Positions 14,386 through 21,421 of a DNA stretch of 21,617 bases are shown here, piece after piece. Every line of letters starts with the position of its first letter. Within the stretch, counting starts at the first letter, position 1. The translations under genes were made by a program, and so were the position numbers. The DNA comes from JBELMB01 sp042088665. Its GTDB lineage: Bacteria > Pseudomonadota > Alphaproteobacteria > Rhodobacterales > Rhodobacteraceae. The notes beneath the pieces are model-generated. The model searched no databases. It was not told the origin of the DNA and worked only from the letters and a program-made list of their open reading frames with translations. The DNA lies in the NCBI GenBank assembly GCA_042088665.1, contig JBELMB010000080.1, forward strand, positions 1-21,617. Reading direction: 5' to 3'.

Positions 14386-15075
14386 GTGAAAGACAATTGG
14401 CCCAACAAAGTGTCCACCGCTGACCAGATCGTCCTGAACCTGACCGAAGCCGTCCATGAACACCGTGTTCTGCCGGGCATGAAGCTGAGCGAAGACGAGG
14501 TCGGTGAAATCTTTGGCGCTGGACGCACCGTGGTGCGTAAAGCATTGCAAACTATGGCATATTCCGGGCTTGTCACGATTGAACGCAACCGCGGCGCCTT
14601 TGTTGCGAAACCCTCTGTCATAGAAGCACGCGAGGTTTTTCAGGCGCGCGCCCTGCTGGAGCCGCAGACCGCGCGCGCCGCGGCGGAGCGGACAACAGCG
14701 CAGGATGTGACCTTGCTGGAGACTCACATCGCGCAGGAACACGCGGCGCTGGATGCCGGCGAGGCGGGCCGCGCACTGAAGCTGTCGGGCCAGTTCCATC
14801 TCGAAATCGCGCGGATTGCCGATCAGGCGACCATCGAACGCTTCATTGAACAGCTTATCTCGCGTTCGTCGCTGGTCATCGCTCTCTATTGGCAACGGCG
14901 GAACGCCCTGTGCGAAAGCCACGCGCACCATGCTTTGGTCGCTGCGCTGCGCGACGGCGATCGGGACCGCGCAGAGGAGTTGATGAAAGGACATCTGGTC
15001 GATCTTGTCTCGCAGCTCGATCTGCGCGAGATGCCGGAAAACAGCGTTTCTCTGCGCGATGCGTTGGTGCGATGA
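14386..15075 (+). CDS. GntR-family transcriptional regulator (FadR/FCD subfamily)
   Basis: Predicted 229-residue repressor or activator. The N-terminal winged helix (about 10-75) includes ADQIVLNLTEAVHEHRVLPGMKLSEDEVGEIFGAGRTVVRKAL and the wing GLVTIERNRGAFVAKPS, the canonical GntR pattern. Residues about 82-215 form an all-helical FCD effector domain (EVFQARALLEPQTARAAA, FHLEIARIA, SHAHHALVAALRDGDRDRAEELMKGHL), with His residues placed as in metal-binding FCD proteins. It is divergent from the PotA-type transporter operon and overlaps the GNAT gene by ATGA. It most likely regulates both, through the GTATAC palindrome at 14301-14316. The effector is probably a small carboxylate or amino-acid-like ligand; its identity is unknown. 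Confidence 0.93.
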   Translation: MKDNWPNKVSTADQIVLNLTEAVHEHRVLPGMKLSEDEVGEIFGAGRTVVRKALQTMAYSGLVTIERNRGAFVAKPSVIEAREVFQARALLEPQTARAAAERTTAQDVTLLETHIAQEHAALDAGEAGRALKLSGQFHLEIARIADQATIERFIEQLISRSSLVIALYWQRRNALCESHAHHALVAALRDGDRDRAEELMKGHLVDLVSQLDLREMPENSVSLRDALVR

Positions 15076-15899
15076 TCTGCTGCCGCACCGCAACCCGCGA
15101 TGAGGTGCATCTGGCACTGGACTGGGCGGCTGACGAGGGATGGAACCCCGGTCTGGACGATGCCGCAGCCTTTTATGCCGCCGATCCGGAGGGGTTCTTT
15201 GTCGCGACCGAAGAGGGGCAGCCGGTGGCAGTGATCTCTGTGGTCAATCACACGCAGGATTTTGCCTTCCTCGGATTGTACATCGTGCGCCCGAACCATC
15301 GCGGCCGGGGGATCGGGTTGGCGCTTTGGGAACACGCGATGCGTCATGCCGGATCTCGTACGGTCGGCCTTGACGGTGTGCCGGACCAGCAGGCCAACTA
15401 TGTCCGATCCGGCTTTGTCCTGACGGGACAGACCACGCGTTTCGAGGGCGAGATGCCTGCACAGATCGCATCGGACCTGCGTCCCGCCGGGCCCGAGGAC
15501 TTTGCCGCGCTTGTCGCACTCGAAGCGGCGGCGTCGGGAATCTCCAAAGCTGCCTATGTGTCCGCATGGGTCGCGCAAACGGCGTCGCGCCGGACCTTTG
15601 TCGAGACGGGAGAAGACGGGATCAACGGGGTCGTCACCCTGCGAAAGTGCCGGAATGGCGTCAAGATCGGGCCTCTGATCGCGCGGGACACCGGTCAGGC
15701 GGAAAAGATGATGCGCCATGCCGCTGCCCAATTCGATGGCCCGCTGGTGATCGATGTGCCGGAAAGCGCGCCGGAACTGGCGGCGCTTTGCACGCGCCGG
15801 GGCTTTGTGCCCAGCTTTGGCACTGCCCGGATGTACCGCGGCGAAGCGCCCACCGCGGGTTCGGGGATCTACGCCGTGACCACACTGGAACTCGGCTGA
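15072..15899 (+). CDS. GNAT-family N-acetyltransferase with a second C-terminal acetyltransferase-like domain
   Basis: Predicted cytoplasmic acetyl-CoA-dependent acetyltransferase of 275 residues. The N-terminal GNAT fold (about 1-135) contains LGLYIVRPNHRGRGIGLALWEHAM, whose R-G-R-G-I-G (77-82) is the acetyl-CoA pyrophosphate loop, and VRSGFVLTG, a motif-B-like segment. The C-terminal half (about 140-275, with GPLIARDTGQAEKMMRHAAAQ and CTRRGFVPSFGTARMYRG) resembles the YitH-type Acetyltransf_18 domain found in two-domain GNATs. The ATG lies in an ATGA overlap with the GntR stop, so it is co-translated with the regulator. It may acetylate an amine imported by the divergent transporter; that is inference from context. 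Substrate unknown. Confidence 0.88.
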   Translation: MICCRTATRDEVHLALDWAADEGWNPGLDDAAAFYAADPEGFFVATEEGQPVAVISVVNHTQDFAFLGLYIVRPNHRGRGIGLALWEHAMRHAGSRTVGLDGVPDQQANYVRSGFVLTGQTTRFEGEMPAQIASDLRPAGPEDFAALVALEAAASGISKAAYVSAWVAQTASRRTFVETGEDGINGVVTLRKCRNGVKIGPLIARDTGQAEKMMRHAAAQFDGPLVIDVPESAPELAALCTRRGFVPSFGTARMYRGEAPTAGSGIYAVTTLELG

Positions 15900-16248
15900 C
15901 GCCGGGGCTGTCCGGATGTCCCTCGTCGGGTGTCACGTGGTGCCCCCCGAACACGTTGATAGTGTCAAAGCGCAGGCCCGCGTCCAGCTGTCGGTCATCC
16001 ACGGTAAAGGGCCCGTGCTTTGAAAGCCCATGTTTGCAGGTCAGCAACCCTCCCGGCTTGGCGTCGCCCGGTGATGCGATACATACCTTGATGTGCTGTC
16101 CGTTGCAGCCGCTGGCCTCAGTTGATCAGAAGCGAGACACAGGGCCGAGGCGCGGGCCTGTGACGCGACATGCCAGCGCTTGGTTGACCGCAGCGGCGGG
16201 GTCCACCCGCTGACGGCCCCCCGGCGCGGTTCACCGCACCTTTTGTCG
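15900..16248. other. Gene-free stretch between convergent operons
   Basis: 349 nt between the GNAT gene (plus) and the CoA-binding gene (minus). The right end carries hairpins, described separately. On the minus strand a frame is open from 16125, reading KVCIASPGDAKPGG, then KHGLSKHGPFTVDD, then RFDTINVFGGHHVTP before running into the GNAT antisense. It looks protein-like but has no clear start or RBS and matches no family I know. It may be a gene remnant. Confidence 0.5.
16223..16244 (+). terminator. Possible intrinsic terminator between convergent operons
   Basis: Hairpin GGCGCGG-TTCA-CCGCACC (one G-T pair) followed by TTTT at 16241-16244 on the plus strand. It lies 8 nt past the end of the CoA-binding gene on the other strand. 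It could stop plus-strand transcripts from the GntR-GNAT operon and, as a stem, punctuate the minus-strand operon. A second GC-rich repeat (CAGCGG/CCGCTG) lies just left of it. Confidence 0.45.
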
Positions 16249-16713
16249 TCAGATTTCGAGGTCGAGTCGCGGCTTCCAGAAGGGGCGGAACAACTCGATC
16301 TTCGGGCAGCGGTTCATGACCACCTGCAAGCCCGCGTCTTCGGCCAGTTTGGCGGCGGCATCGTCGTAGACACCGATCTGGCCCCAAAGCACCTTTGCGC
16401 CGATGGCGATGGCCTGCTCGGCGATGCCGTAAAGCTCTTCTTTCGGGCGGAAGACCTCGACCATATCCACGGGGCGGTCGATCGCTTCGAGGCTGTGGTA
16501 CACCTTGATCCCGCGGATCTCTTCGAGATGCGGGTTCGGGTTGACCGGGATCATGTCATAGCCGGTCTCATGCAGGACCCGTAACACGCCGTAGCTGAAC
16601 TTTGTCTTGTCCGCGCTGGCACCCACCATGGCGATAGAGTGCACGGACTTCAGGATCTCGGCCAGATACGCCGGATCGTAATCATAGAGTGTGTCCAATG
16701 CGGTGGCGGGCAT
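16249..16713 (-). CDS. CoA-binding domain protein (YccU type)
   Basis: Small Rossmann-fold protein of 154 residues (CoA_binding_2). The motif IAMVGASADKTKFSYGVLRVL (about 27-47, Gly-rich nucleotide loop) is followed by GYDMIPVNPN (51-60), then VDMVEVFRPKEE and KVLWGQIGV, matching stand-alone YccU-like CoA-binding proteins. CPKIELFRPFWKPRL closes the chain. The family is structurally well defined but biochemically poorly known. AAGGAG (16723-16728) precedes the ATG, and the ferredoxin stop is 3 nt upstream. It is the last gene of the six-gene minus-strand operon. With the CitE-like lyase in the same operon, it suggests that CoA or a CoA-ester intermediate is involved. Family call firm, role inferred. 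Confidence 0.88.
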   Translation of the reverse strand: MPATALDTLYDYDPAYLAEILKSVHSIAMVGASADKTKFSYGVLRVLHETGYDMIPVNPNPHLEEIRGIKVYHSLEAIDRPVDMVEVFRPKEELYGIAEQAIAIGAKVLWGQIGVYDDAAAKLAEDAGLQVVMNRCPKIELFRPFWKPRLDLEI

Positions 16714-16716
16714 GGG

Positions 16717-17136
16717 TCAGAGCTCCTTTTCGGGGGCAGAGATTTCCGGGGCAGCGTTTTGTGGTGCCGACCGGGCAGGCGCGGGGCTGGCGATGTCCGC
16801 TTTCAGCTCATGCGGCTGGAGCGGATCGCGGAAGGGATTGCGATAGAGGCGGTCGTGGCTTTCGACGCCGATCTCCAGCGTGATGTCCGAGGTCGGGCGC
16901 GCGACGCAGAGGATCACATAGCCATCGGCGATCTGGCGGTTGTTCAGCGCGACCTGTCGGCGCTGGTCGACCGCGCCCGAGGTCAGCTTTGCCGCGCAAG
17001 TGATGCAGCCCCCGTACTGGCAGCCCCACGGCAGATCGACGCCCTTGTCGCGCAGGCTGTCGAGCAGGGCGCGGCGCGCCTCCACCTTATGCGTGGCGCC
17101 GCCGCGGTTGGCGAGGGTGACCGTATACATCGTCAT
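16717..17136 (-). CDS. Plant-type [2Fe-2S] ferredoxin
   Basis: Electron carrier of 139 residues. The cluster ligands are C39, C44, C47 and C77 in WGCQYGGCITC...ILC (C-x4-C-x2-C-x29-C), the plant/oxygenase-type pattern. The fold is preceded by MYTVTLANRGGATHKVEARR and ends near residue 95. A roughly 40-residue Ala/Pro-rich tail (SPAPARSAPQNAAPEISAPEKEL in part) is unusual and probably disordered. The ATG at 17136 is chosen (MTMYTV); a start at the next ATG (17130) is possible. The longer frame to 17265 would overlap the methanethiol-oxidase gene. It probably donates electrons to the Rieske oxygenase of the same operon; no ferredoxin reductase gene is visible in the window. Confidence 0.9.
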   Translation of the reverse strand: MTMYTVTLANRGGATHKVEARRALLDSLRDKGVDLPWGCQYGGCITCAAKLTSGAVDQRRQVALNNRQIADGYVILCVARPTSDITLEIGVESHDRLYRNPFRDPLQPHELKADIASPAPARSAPQNAAPEISAPEKEL

Positions 17137-17146
17137 CACGGAGCCG

Positions 17147-18496
17147 TCACAGCCAGATATCGGAGGTGCAGTCGCCCCCGGGATAGCGCGCCTCGTGGCA
17201 GCGGGAGGGACCGTTTGGTTCCTGTCCGAAATCGACGATGAAATCCTCTTTGATCTGCATGCCACCGTTTACCGGGTCGCAGTCGATCTGCACCATGACA
17301 CCGCCGCGTTCACGGATTTCCGGATAGAACTGGTTGTCCCAGGTCGAAAACAGCGAGGTCGTGACATAAAGCCTGCGCCCGTCAAGGCTCAGCTGGAACA
17401 TCTGCGGGCCACCGGCCATGGTCACGCCGTTGACCACCGGCGCCTTGCCCAGAAGCCCGCCCATGTAAACCTGTCCTGTCAGCACCGGATTGTGTGGATC
17501 GCTGATGTCGTACTGGCGCATGTCGCCATGCAGCCAGTTGTTCAGGTAGAGGTACTTGTCGTCCATCGACACGAGGATCGCGGACATCACCCCGGGAATG
17601 GGAATGGGCCATTCGGGATGCGGTTCGTTCTCGACGTCGATGATCTTTTCCCATGTCCATTTGCCGGTCTCGGTTTTCCAGAAATGGATGACATTTGCGC
17701 TTAGCGCCGCGCCGCAGAATCCATGCGTGCTATCCGGGTCATGGTGGAATTTTACCTCCAGCGGGATCAGCCCGTCTTCGCCGAGGTACATGGTCTCGAC
17801 CGGTTTGCGGGCTTCGAAATCCCAGATATGCAGCCGGCGTCCGTATTTCAGATGGCCCACTTCCTCGAGGTCAAAACCCGGCATGAAGGTGTTGGGCGCC
17901 GCCCATTCAGAGCTGACCATCACGTTGTGGCGCGGCTGGTACCAGAAGTCATAGCCAAAGGGGATATCGCCCATGGAGGCCTCCCAGCGGCCCATGATCT
18001 CGAAATCCTTGTTCAGATGCAGGTAGCCGCCCGGGGCCTCGCCCATGGCATCGCCCAGCATCGAGATGATGATCTCGCTGCCGAGGCAATGCACGGTGTG
18101 CGGACCGCTGAGGTTGGTGCGCGACTTGATCTCGGCGCCGTCGATGACCTTGTGCAGGCGGGGCGCGCGTGGGTCCGTGCCCGTGTCGACAATGTGTATA
18201 TTGTTTGACCGGACGCCCGGCAGCAGCAGGTATTTGCGGCTCATGGAGCTGTCGTCGAAACACGACGAACAGGCGTTCCAGCCCATGTGGTGCAATTCAT
18301 CGCCGATGCCGGGCATTTCAAGGCGATGGATGACCTGCGAATAGGTCGGACTGTCAGGATCCACATCGACAGTGGCGAGGTAGTCGGGTTTTTGAATGCC
18401 CGTGCCGGTGTAGATGGCGATGGTGTAAAGCAGCCTCTCCTGCGGGGCCTTGATGGCCTCCGCGGGGGAGGCATAGCCCGGTCCGCAGCACTCCAT
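17147..18496 (-). CDS. mtoX: Selenium-binding protein / methanethiol oxidase family (SBP56, MtoX)
   Basis: Protein of 449 residues, full length for the SBP56/SELENBP1 family, whose characterised members oxidise methanethiol to formaldehyde, H2S and H2O2 with copper. The start MECCGPGYASP matches the CGPGY start of the family. Conserved segments include HHMGWNACSSCFDD (69-82; C76 and C79 of the CSSC motif), PHTVHCLGSE, PLGYDFW-like GYDFWYQPRHNVMVSSEWAAPN, LYLNNWLHGDMRQYDISDP, VAGGPQM-like MAGGPQMFQLSLDGRRLYVTTSLFS and the C-terminal HEARYPGGDCTSDIW. The ATG at 18496 is chosen because GGGAG lies 7 nt upstream (18504-18508). No signal peptide is seen, so it should be cytoplasmic, unlike the secreted MtoX of methylotrophs. 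SCO1/SenC and MauG-type partners, which accompany mtoX in some bacteria, are absent. The family is certain; the substrate in this operon is inferred. Confidence 0.93.
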   Translation of the reverse strand: MECCGPGYASPAEAIKAPQERLLYTIAIYTGTGIQKPDYLATVDVDPDSPTYSQVIHRLEMPGIGDELHHMGWNACSSCFDDSSMSRKYLLLPGVRSNNIHIVDTGTDPRAPRLHKVIDGAEIKSRTNLSGPHTVHCLGSEIIISMLGDAMGEAPGGYLHLNKDFEIMGRWEASMGDIPFGYDFWYQPRHNVMVSSEWAAPNTFMPGFDLEEVGHLKYGRRLHIWDFEARKPVETMYLGEDGLIPLEVKFHHDPDSTHGFCGAALSANVIHFWKTETGKWTWEKIIDVENEPHPEWPIPIPGVMSAILVSMDDKYLYLNNWLHGDMRQYDISDPHNPVLTGQVYMGGLLGKAPVVNGVTMAGGPQMFQLSLDGRRLYVTTSLFSTWDNQFYPEIRERGGVMVQIDCDPVNGGMQIKEDFIVDFGQEPNGPSRCHEARYPGGDCTSDIWL

Positions 18497-18498
18497 GG

Positions 18499-19356
18499 TC
18501 ACACTCCCATCCGGTCGGCGATTGCGACGATCCTGTGCATCTCTCGCAGGACCGGTTTTTCGATCAGTTTGCCGTCGATCACCACCAACCCGGTGTCGGC
18601 GGCCTTGAACTCCGTGATGATCCGCCGCGCGCGGGTGATTTGCGCCTCAGACGGGGTAAAGACCGCGTTCAGCGCGGCGATCTGCCGGGGATGCACCGCG
18701 CCTTTGCCGGAAAACCCAAGCTGTTGAGCCTGTTCGGCCTCTATGCGCATGCCGTCCGGGTCATCGAGGTCAAGGTAGGGCACGTCGATCACATCCAGCC
18801 CGGCGCTGGCCGCCGCATGCACCACGCGCGAGCGCGCATAAAGCAAAGGCGTCCATGCGTTCAGACAGCGCAGTTCTGCGGCCATGTCGACGCCGCCAAA
18901 GAACAGCGCGTCGATCCGGTCCGAGCAGCGTGCGATGTCAAAGGCCGCTTCGAGTCCCTGGTTGGTCTCGATGATGACGTGCAGGCGCGTGGCATGGCCT
19001 GCCTCGGTCAGCAACTGGTCCAGCGTGACCACTTCGTCGGGGGTCTTGACCTTCGGCATCATCAGGGCGGGGGGCGGTGTGGCCGAGGCGAGGATCGCGT
19101 TCACATCCTCGATGCCGAACCGTTCGCGCATGGCATTGATGCGCACGATCCGCTCGACCCCGTCGTCCGCCTGCGGGGTGTCGAACAGCGCCAGCGCCTT
19201 GCGCCGGGCCTCTGCCTTGTCCTTTGGCGCGATGCCGTCCTCAAGCTCGACACAGACGATATCCGCGCCGCAGGCCAGTGCCTTTGGGAACATGTCCGGC
19301 CGCAACCCGGGGGTAAAGATAAAGCTGCGGCGCGGCCGCGGTCTGCGTGGCGTCAA
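18499..19356 (-). CDS. HpcH/HpaI aldolase / citrate lyase beta-like (CitE-like) CoA-ester lyase
   Basis: Predicted Mg-dependent C-C lyase of 285 residues in the CitE-like family, whose members act on malyl-, citramalyl-, citryl- or methylmalyl-CoA type thioesters. Visible motifs: RSFIFTPGLRPDMFPKALACGADIV, VELEDGIAPKDKAEARR (acidic E39-D40 region), RINAMRERFG (R72), MMPKVKTPDEV, IIETNQGLEAAFDIA (metal ligand E130), LFFGGVDMAAEL (D157) and GFSGKGAVHPRQIAALNAVFTPS. The TTG at 19356 is chosen because GGGAGA lies 6 nt upstream (19363-19368); a GTG at 19404 would add 16 basic residues with no RBS. The methanethiol-oxidase ATG is 2 nt past its stop. It points to a CoA-bound branched or hydroxy acid in the pathway. 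Confidence 0.87.
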   Translation of the reverse strand: MTPRRPRPRRSFIFTPGLRPDMFPKALACGADIVCVELEDGIAPKDKAEARRKALALFDTPQADDGVERIVRINAMRERFGIEDVNAILASATPPPALMMPKVKTPDEVVTLDQLLTEAGHATRLHVIIETNQGLEAAFDIARCSDRIDALFFGGVDMAAELRCLNAWTPLLYARSRVVHAAASAGLDVIDVPYLDLDDPDGMRIEAEQAQQLGFSGKGAVHPRQIAALNAVFTPSEAQITRARRIITEFKAADTGLVVIDGKLIEKPVLREMHRIVAIADRMGV

Positions 19357-19362
19357 GGTGTC

Positions 19363-19368
19363 TCTCCC
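19363..19368 (-). promoter_or_regulatory. Ribosome binding site supporting a TTG start for the CitE-like lyase
   Basis: GGGAGA on the minus strand, 6 nt before the TTG at 19356. The upstream alternative GTG at 19404 has no comparable site. Confidence 0.5.
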
Positions 19369-19447
19369 GCGACCGGTTCCGGTCCTGACCTTCAGTCTAA
19401 GCACGCAGAACCCCGGCGCGAAAAGAGCAAATCGGCGTGAGGGCCGT

Positions 19448-20533
19448 TCAGTCGAGGCTGCGCCCCTCGGCGGTCAGCTTGCGGTTGAGGATCTGTCGCA
19501 CCTTGATGCCTGCGCCATCCGCACCCAGCGTCACTTCGAGAAAGTCGAGCCCGCGGGGGTCGGCCTCGATGCTGGCCTGAAGTTTCTCCAGCAGGTGCTT
19601 GTCCTCGTCAAAGGCGGCAGTCACGCTCTTGCGCGTCTTCTCGGCGACGTCATCGGTCAGGGATGGCACGTCAAAGGCCGCCATCCAGAAGTAATGCGTC
19701 TTGCCGCGCTGCGCCGGTGTCACGATGTGGCAACCGCGCACGATGAAATCAGAGCGCCGTCCCGGTTCCGGGGCCGGGTCGTGCACGTTCCAGTCCGAAA
19801 ACGAGATCGCCAGCGAGGGCATCCGCCCTTTCTGGACGCGCTTGATCGGCTTGTCCTCCGGCAGACCCATCCCCGCGCAGAACAGGGGCGAAAGTGGCGC
19901 AAGGTCGAATTCCTGCTCATAGCAGACCGTTTCGCCCTCCATGTAGGTGTCGGGGGCGGTGATCCAGTCGTTCTGCTTGAAGGTGTTCTTGTGCAGAAAG
20001 GCGATATGCGTGAGGTCCAGCACGTTCTCGCGGATCAGCACCCAGTTGGCGGCAACCTCGTAGTAGCCATGCACGGGCGTCCAGTCCGGATCGACCTGAT
20101 AGCCGACCTCGGGCGGATCGCAGTCGATGGCATCCTGATCGCCCATCCAGATCCAGACATAGGCCCCGGCCTCGCGCACGGTGAACGCCGGGATCTGTGC
20201 CGTCTTCGGCTTCATGTGCTGGGTCGGGGCCTTGGTGCAGGTGCCCGCGGTGTCGAATTCCATGCCGTGGTAGGGGCAGATGATCTTGTCCCCGCGCACG
20301 TGCCCCTCTGACAAGGGGGCCCAGCGGTGCGGGCAACGGTCATAGAGCGCCGCGGGTGTGTCATCCTCCAGCCGGTAGAGCACGACCGGGGTTTCCAACA
20401 GCCAGCGCATCAGTGGCTTTTGCGTGACCTCGTCGCGATGGGCCGCGACCCACCACATGTTGCGCGGTGCGTTGTCCTGCAACATGCCATTCGGAATGGT
20501 CTGGCCATTGTGTCCGGTGCGGTCGTCTTTCAT
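19448..20533 (-). CDS. Rieske [2Fe-2S] ring-hydroxylating/demethylating oxygenase, alpha subunit
   Basis: Non-heme iron oxygenase of 361 residues, in the size range of VanA-type O-demethylases and related Rieske monooxygenases. The N-terminal Rieske centre is CPHRWAPLSEGHVRGDKIICPYHG (in parts), with ligands C67, H69, C86 and H89. The catalytic iron site is NVLDLTHIAFLH, with D173 bridging and H176 and H181 as ligands; the third ligand is probably the Asp in FDEDKHLLEKLQ near the C-terminus. GGAGGAG (20540-20546), inside the end of the PanB-like gene, is 6 nt before the ATG, so the two are coupled. The ferredoxin of the operon is the likely electron donor. Such enzymes hydroxylate rings or remove methyl groups from O, N or S as formaldehyde. 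The substrate is unknown. Confidence 0.93.
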   Translation of the reverse strand: MKDDRTGHNGQTIPNGMLQDNAPRNMWWVAAHRDEVTQKPLMRWLLETPVVLYRLEDDTPAALYDRCPHRWAPLSEGHVRGDKIICPYHGMEFDTAGTCTKAPTQHMKPKTAQIPAFTVREAGAYVWIWMGDQDAIDCDPPEVGYQVDPDWTPVHGYYEVAANWVLIRENVLDLTHIAFLHKNTFKQNDWITAPDTYMEGETVCYEQEFDLAPLSPLFCAGMGLPEDKPIKRVQKGRMPSLAISFSDWNVHDPAPEPGRRSDFIVRGCHIVTPAQRGKTHYFWMAAFDVPSLTDDVAEKTRKSVTAAFDEDKHLLEKLQASIEADPRGLDFLEVTLGADGAGIKVRQILNRKLTAEGRSLD

Positions 20534-20536
20534 GGC

Positions 20537-21391
20537 TCACTCCTCCCCGAGTGCGGCTTTGAGTTTGGCGATCTCTTCTGGCTTCATCTTGTAGCTGTGC
20601 TCGGCGTCCGGAAAGGTGCCGGCGCGCACGTCTTCGGCATAATCGGCAAAGGCCTGCGTGGCGATGCCAGCAATGTCGGCGTAGCGCTTGGCGAACTTTG
20701 GCTTGAAGGTGTCGAAGGCGCCGATCAGATCGTAGCCATTCAGCAATTGGCAGGTGCCCGCCGCGCCCGCGCCGATGGAAAAGGTAAAGATCTCGACCGC
20801 CGCGTCCACCGCCTTGCCGACCTCGTAGGGCATGGCCTCGATCTCCAGCCCGATGGCGCCGGCCTCTTCGATGGCGCGGGCGTTGTCGATGATGCGCAGG
20901 GCTTCTTCGGCCGTGCGGCCCTGCATCTTGAACCCGCCCAGCATGTGCACCCGGTGGGGCAGGAGGCCGACATGGCTCATCACGGGGATGCCCGCGTCGG
21001 CCACCGCCTTTATGGTGTCAAAGATCTCGCGCCCGCCCTGCAGCTTGACCGCATCGACGCCGCCCTCCTTCATCAGGCGCGTGGCGTTCAGGATCGCGAG
21101 GTCGGGCGTCGCGTAAGAGCCAAACGGCATCGACACGAGACACAGCGTGTCGGGTGCGCCCCGGCGCACGGCGCGGCAATGGTCGATCATCTGGTCGACG
21201 GTCATGGCCAGCGTGTTTTCATGGCCGTGCAGCGTCATGCCGAGGCTATCGCCCACGCCGACAATGTCCACCCCGGCGCGCTGGGCCCAGGCCGCGGTCA
21301 TGGCCTCGCCCACGGCGACCATCACCAGCCGCTCTCCGGATGCTTTGCGGGCCTTCAGGTCGGGAATGGTCAGCTTTGCTCGATCCGTCAT
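20537..21391 (-). CDS. PanB-family (ketopantoate hydroxymethyltransferase-like) protein with altered active site
   Basis: TIM-barrel protein of 284 residues clearly homologous to PanB across its length: GVGDSLGMTLHGHENTLAMTV, AVRRGAP, NATRLMKEGGVDAVKL, GLLPHRVHMLGGFKMQGR, SIGAGAAGTCQLLNGYDLIG and FPDAEHSY. PanB proper uses CH2-tetrahydrofolate to hydroxymethylate 2-oxoisovalerate. Here D48 (GDS) and E185 (IEAMP, the catalytic base position) are kept, but the metal-ligand Asp of the usual ADLPF motif is Ser87 (VSMPF). The Glu of KxEGG is Gln118 (KLQGG), and TAYD is replaced by AVGE. With no panC nearby and a catabolic operon around it, a different substrate or reaction is likely. The ATG at 21391 has AAGGTG 6 nt upstream; GTG 21400 is the alternative. 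First gene of the operon. Confidence 0.88.
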   Translation of the reverse strand: MTDRAKLTIPDLKARKASGERLVMVAVGEAMTAAWAQRAGVDIVGVGDSLGMTLHGHENTLAMTVDQMIDHCRAVRRGAPDTLCLVSMPFGSYATPDLAILNATRLMKEGGVDAVKLQGGREIFDTIKAVADAGIPVMSHVGLLPHRVHMLGGFKMQGRTAEEALRIIDNARAIEEAGAIGLEIEAMPYEVGKAVDAAVEIFTFSIGAGAAGTCQLLNGYDLIGAFDTFKPKFAKRYADIAGIATQAFADYAEDVRAGTFPDAEHSYKMKPEEIAKLKAALGEE

Positions 21392-21401
21392 CTTGCGCAC
21401 C

Positions 21402-21421
21402 TTTGTTCCATCTGGAACAAA
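21402..21421. promoter_or_regulatory. Perfect palindromic operator at the start of the PanB-like operon
   Basis: TTTGTTCCA-TC-TGGAACAAA: two perfect 9-bp arms with a 2-bp centre. It overlaps the upstream edge of the Shine-Dalgarno and would cover the +1 site of the candidate promoter at 21422-21450, so it fits a repressor site. The TGGAACA-type half-site resembles sites of dimeric HTH regulators such as IclR-family proteins; the actual regulator is not in the window. Confidence 0.7.

Noticed and set aside
17137..17265. N-terminal extension of the ferredoxin
   Set aside because: It is the antisense-free overlap with the 3' end of the SBP56 gene in another frame; the ferredoxin fold starts at MYTVTLAN.
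20537..21391. Pantothenate biosynthesis gene panB
   Set aside because: Two active-site acids and the TAYD motif are replaced, panC is absent, and the operon is catabolic in content.
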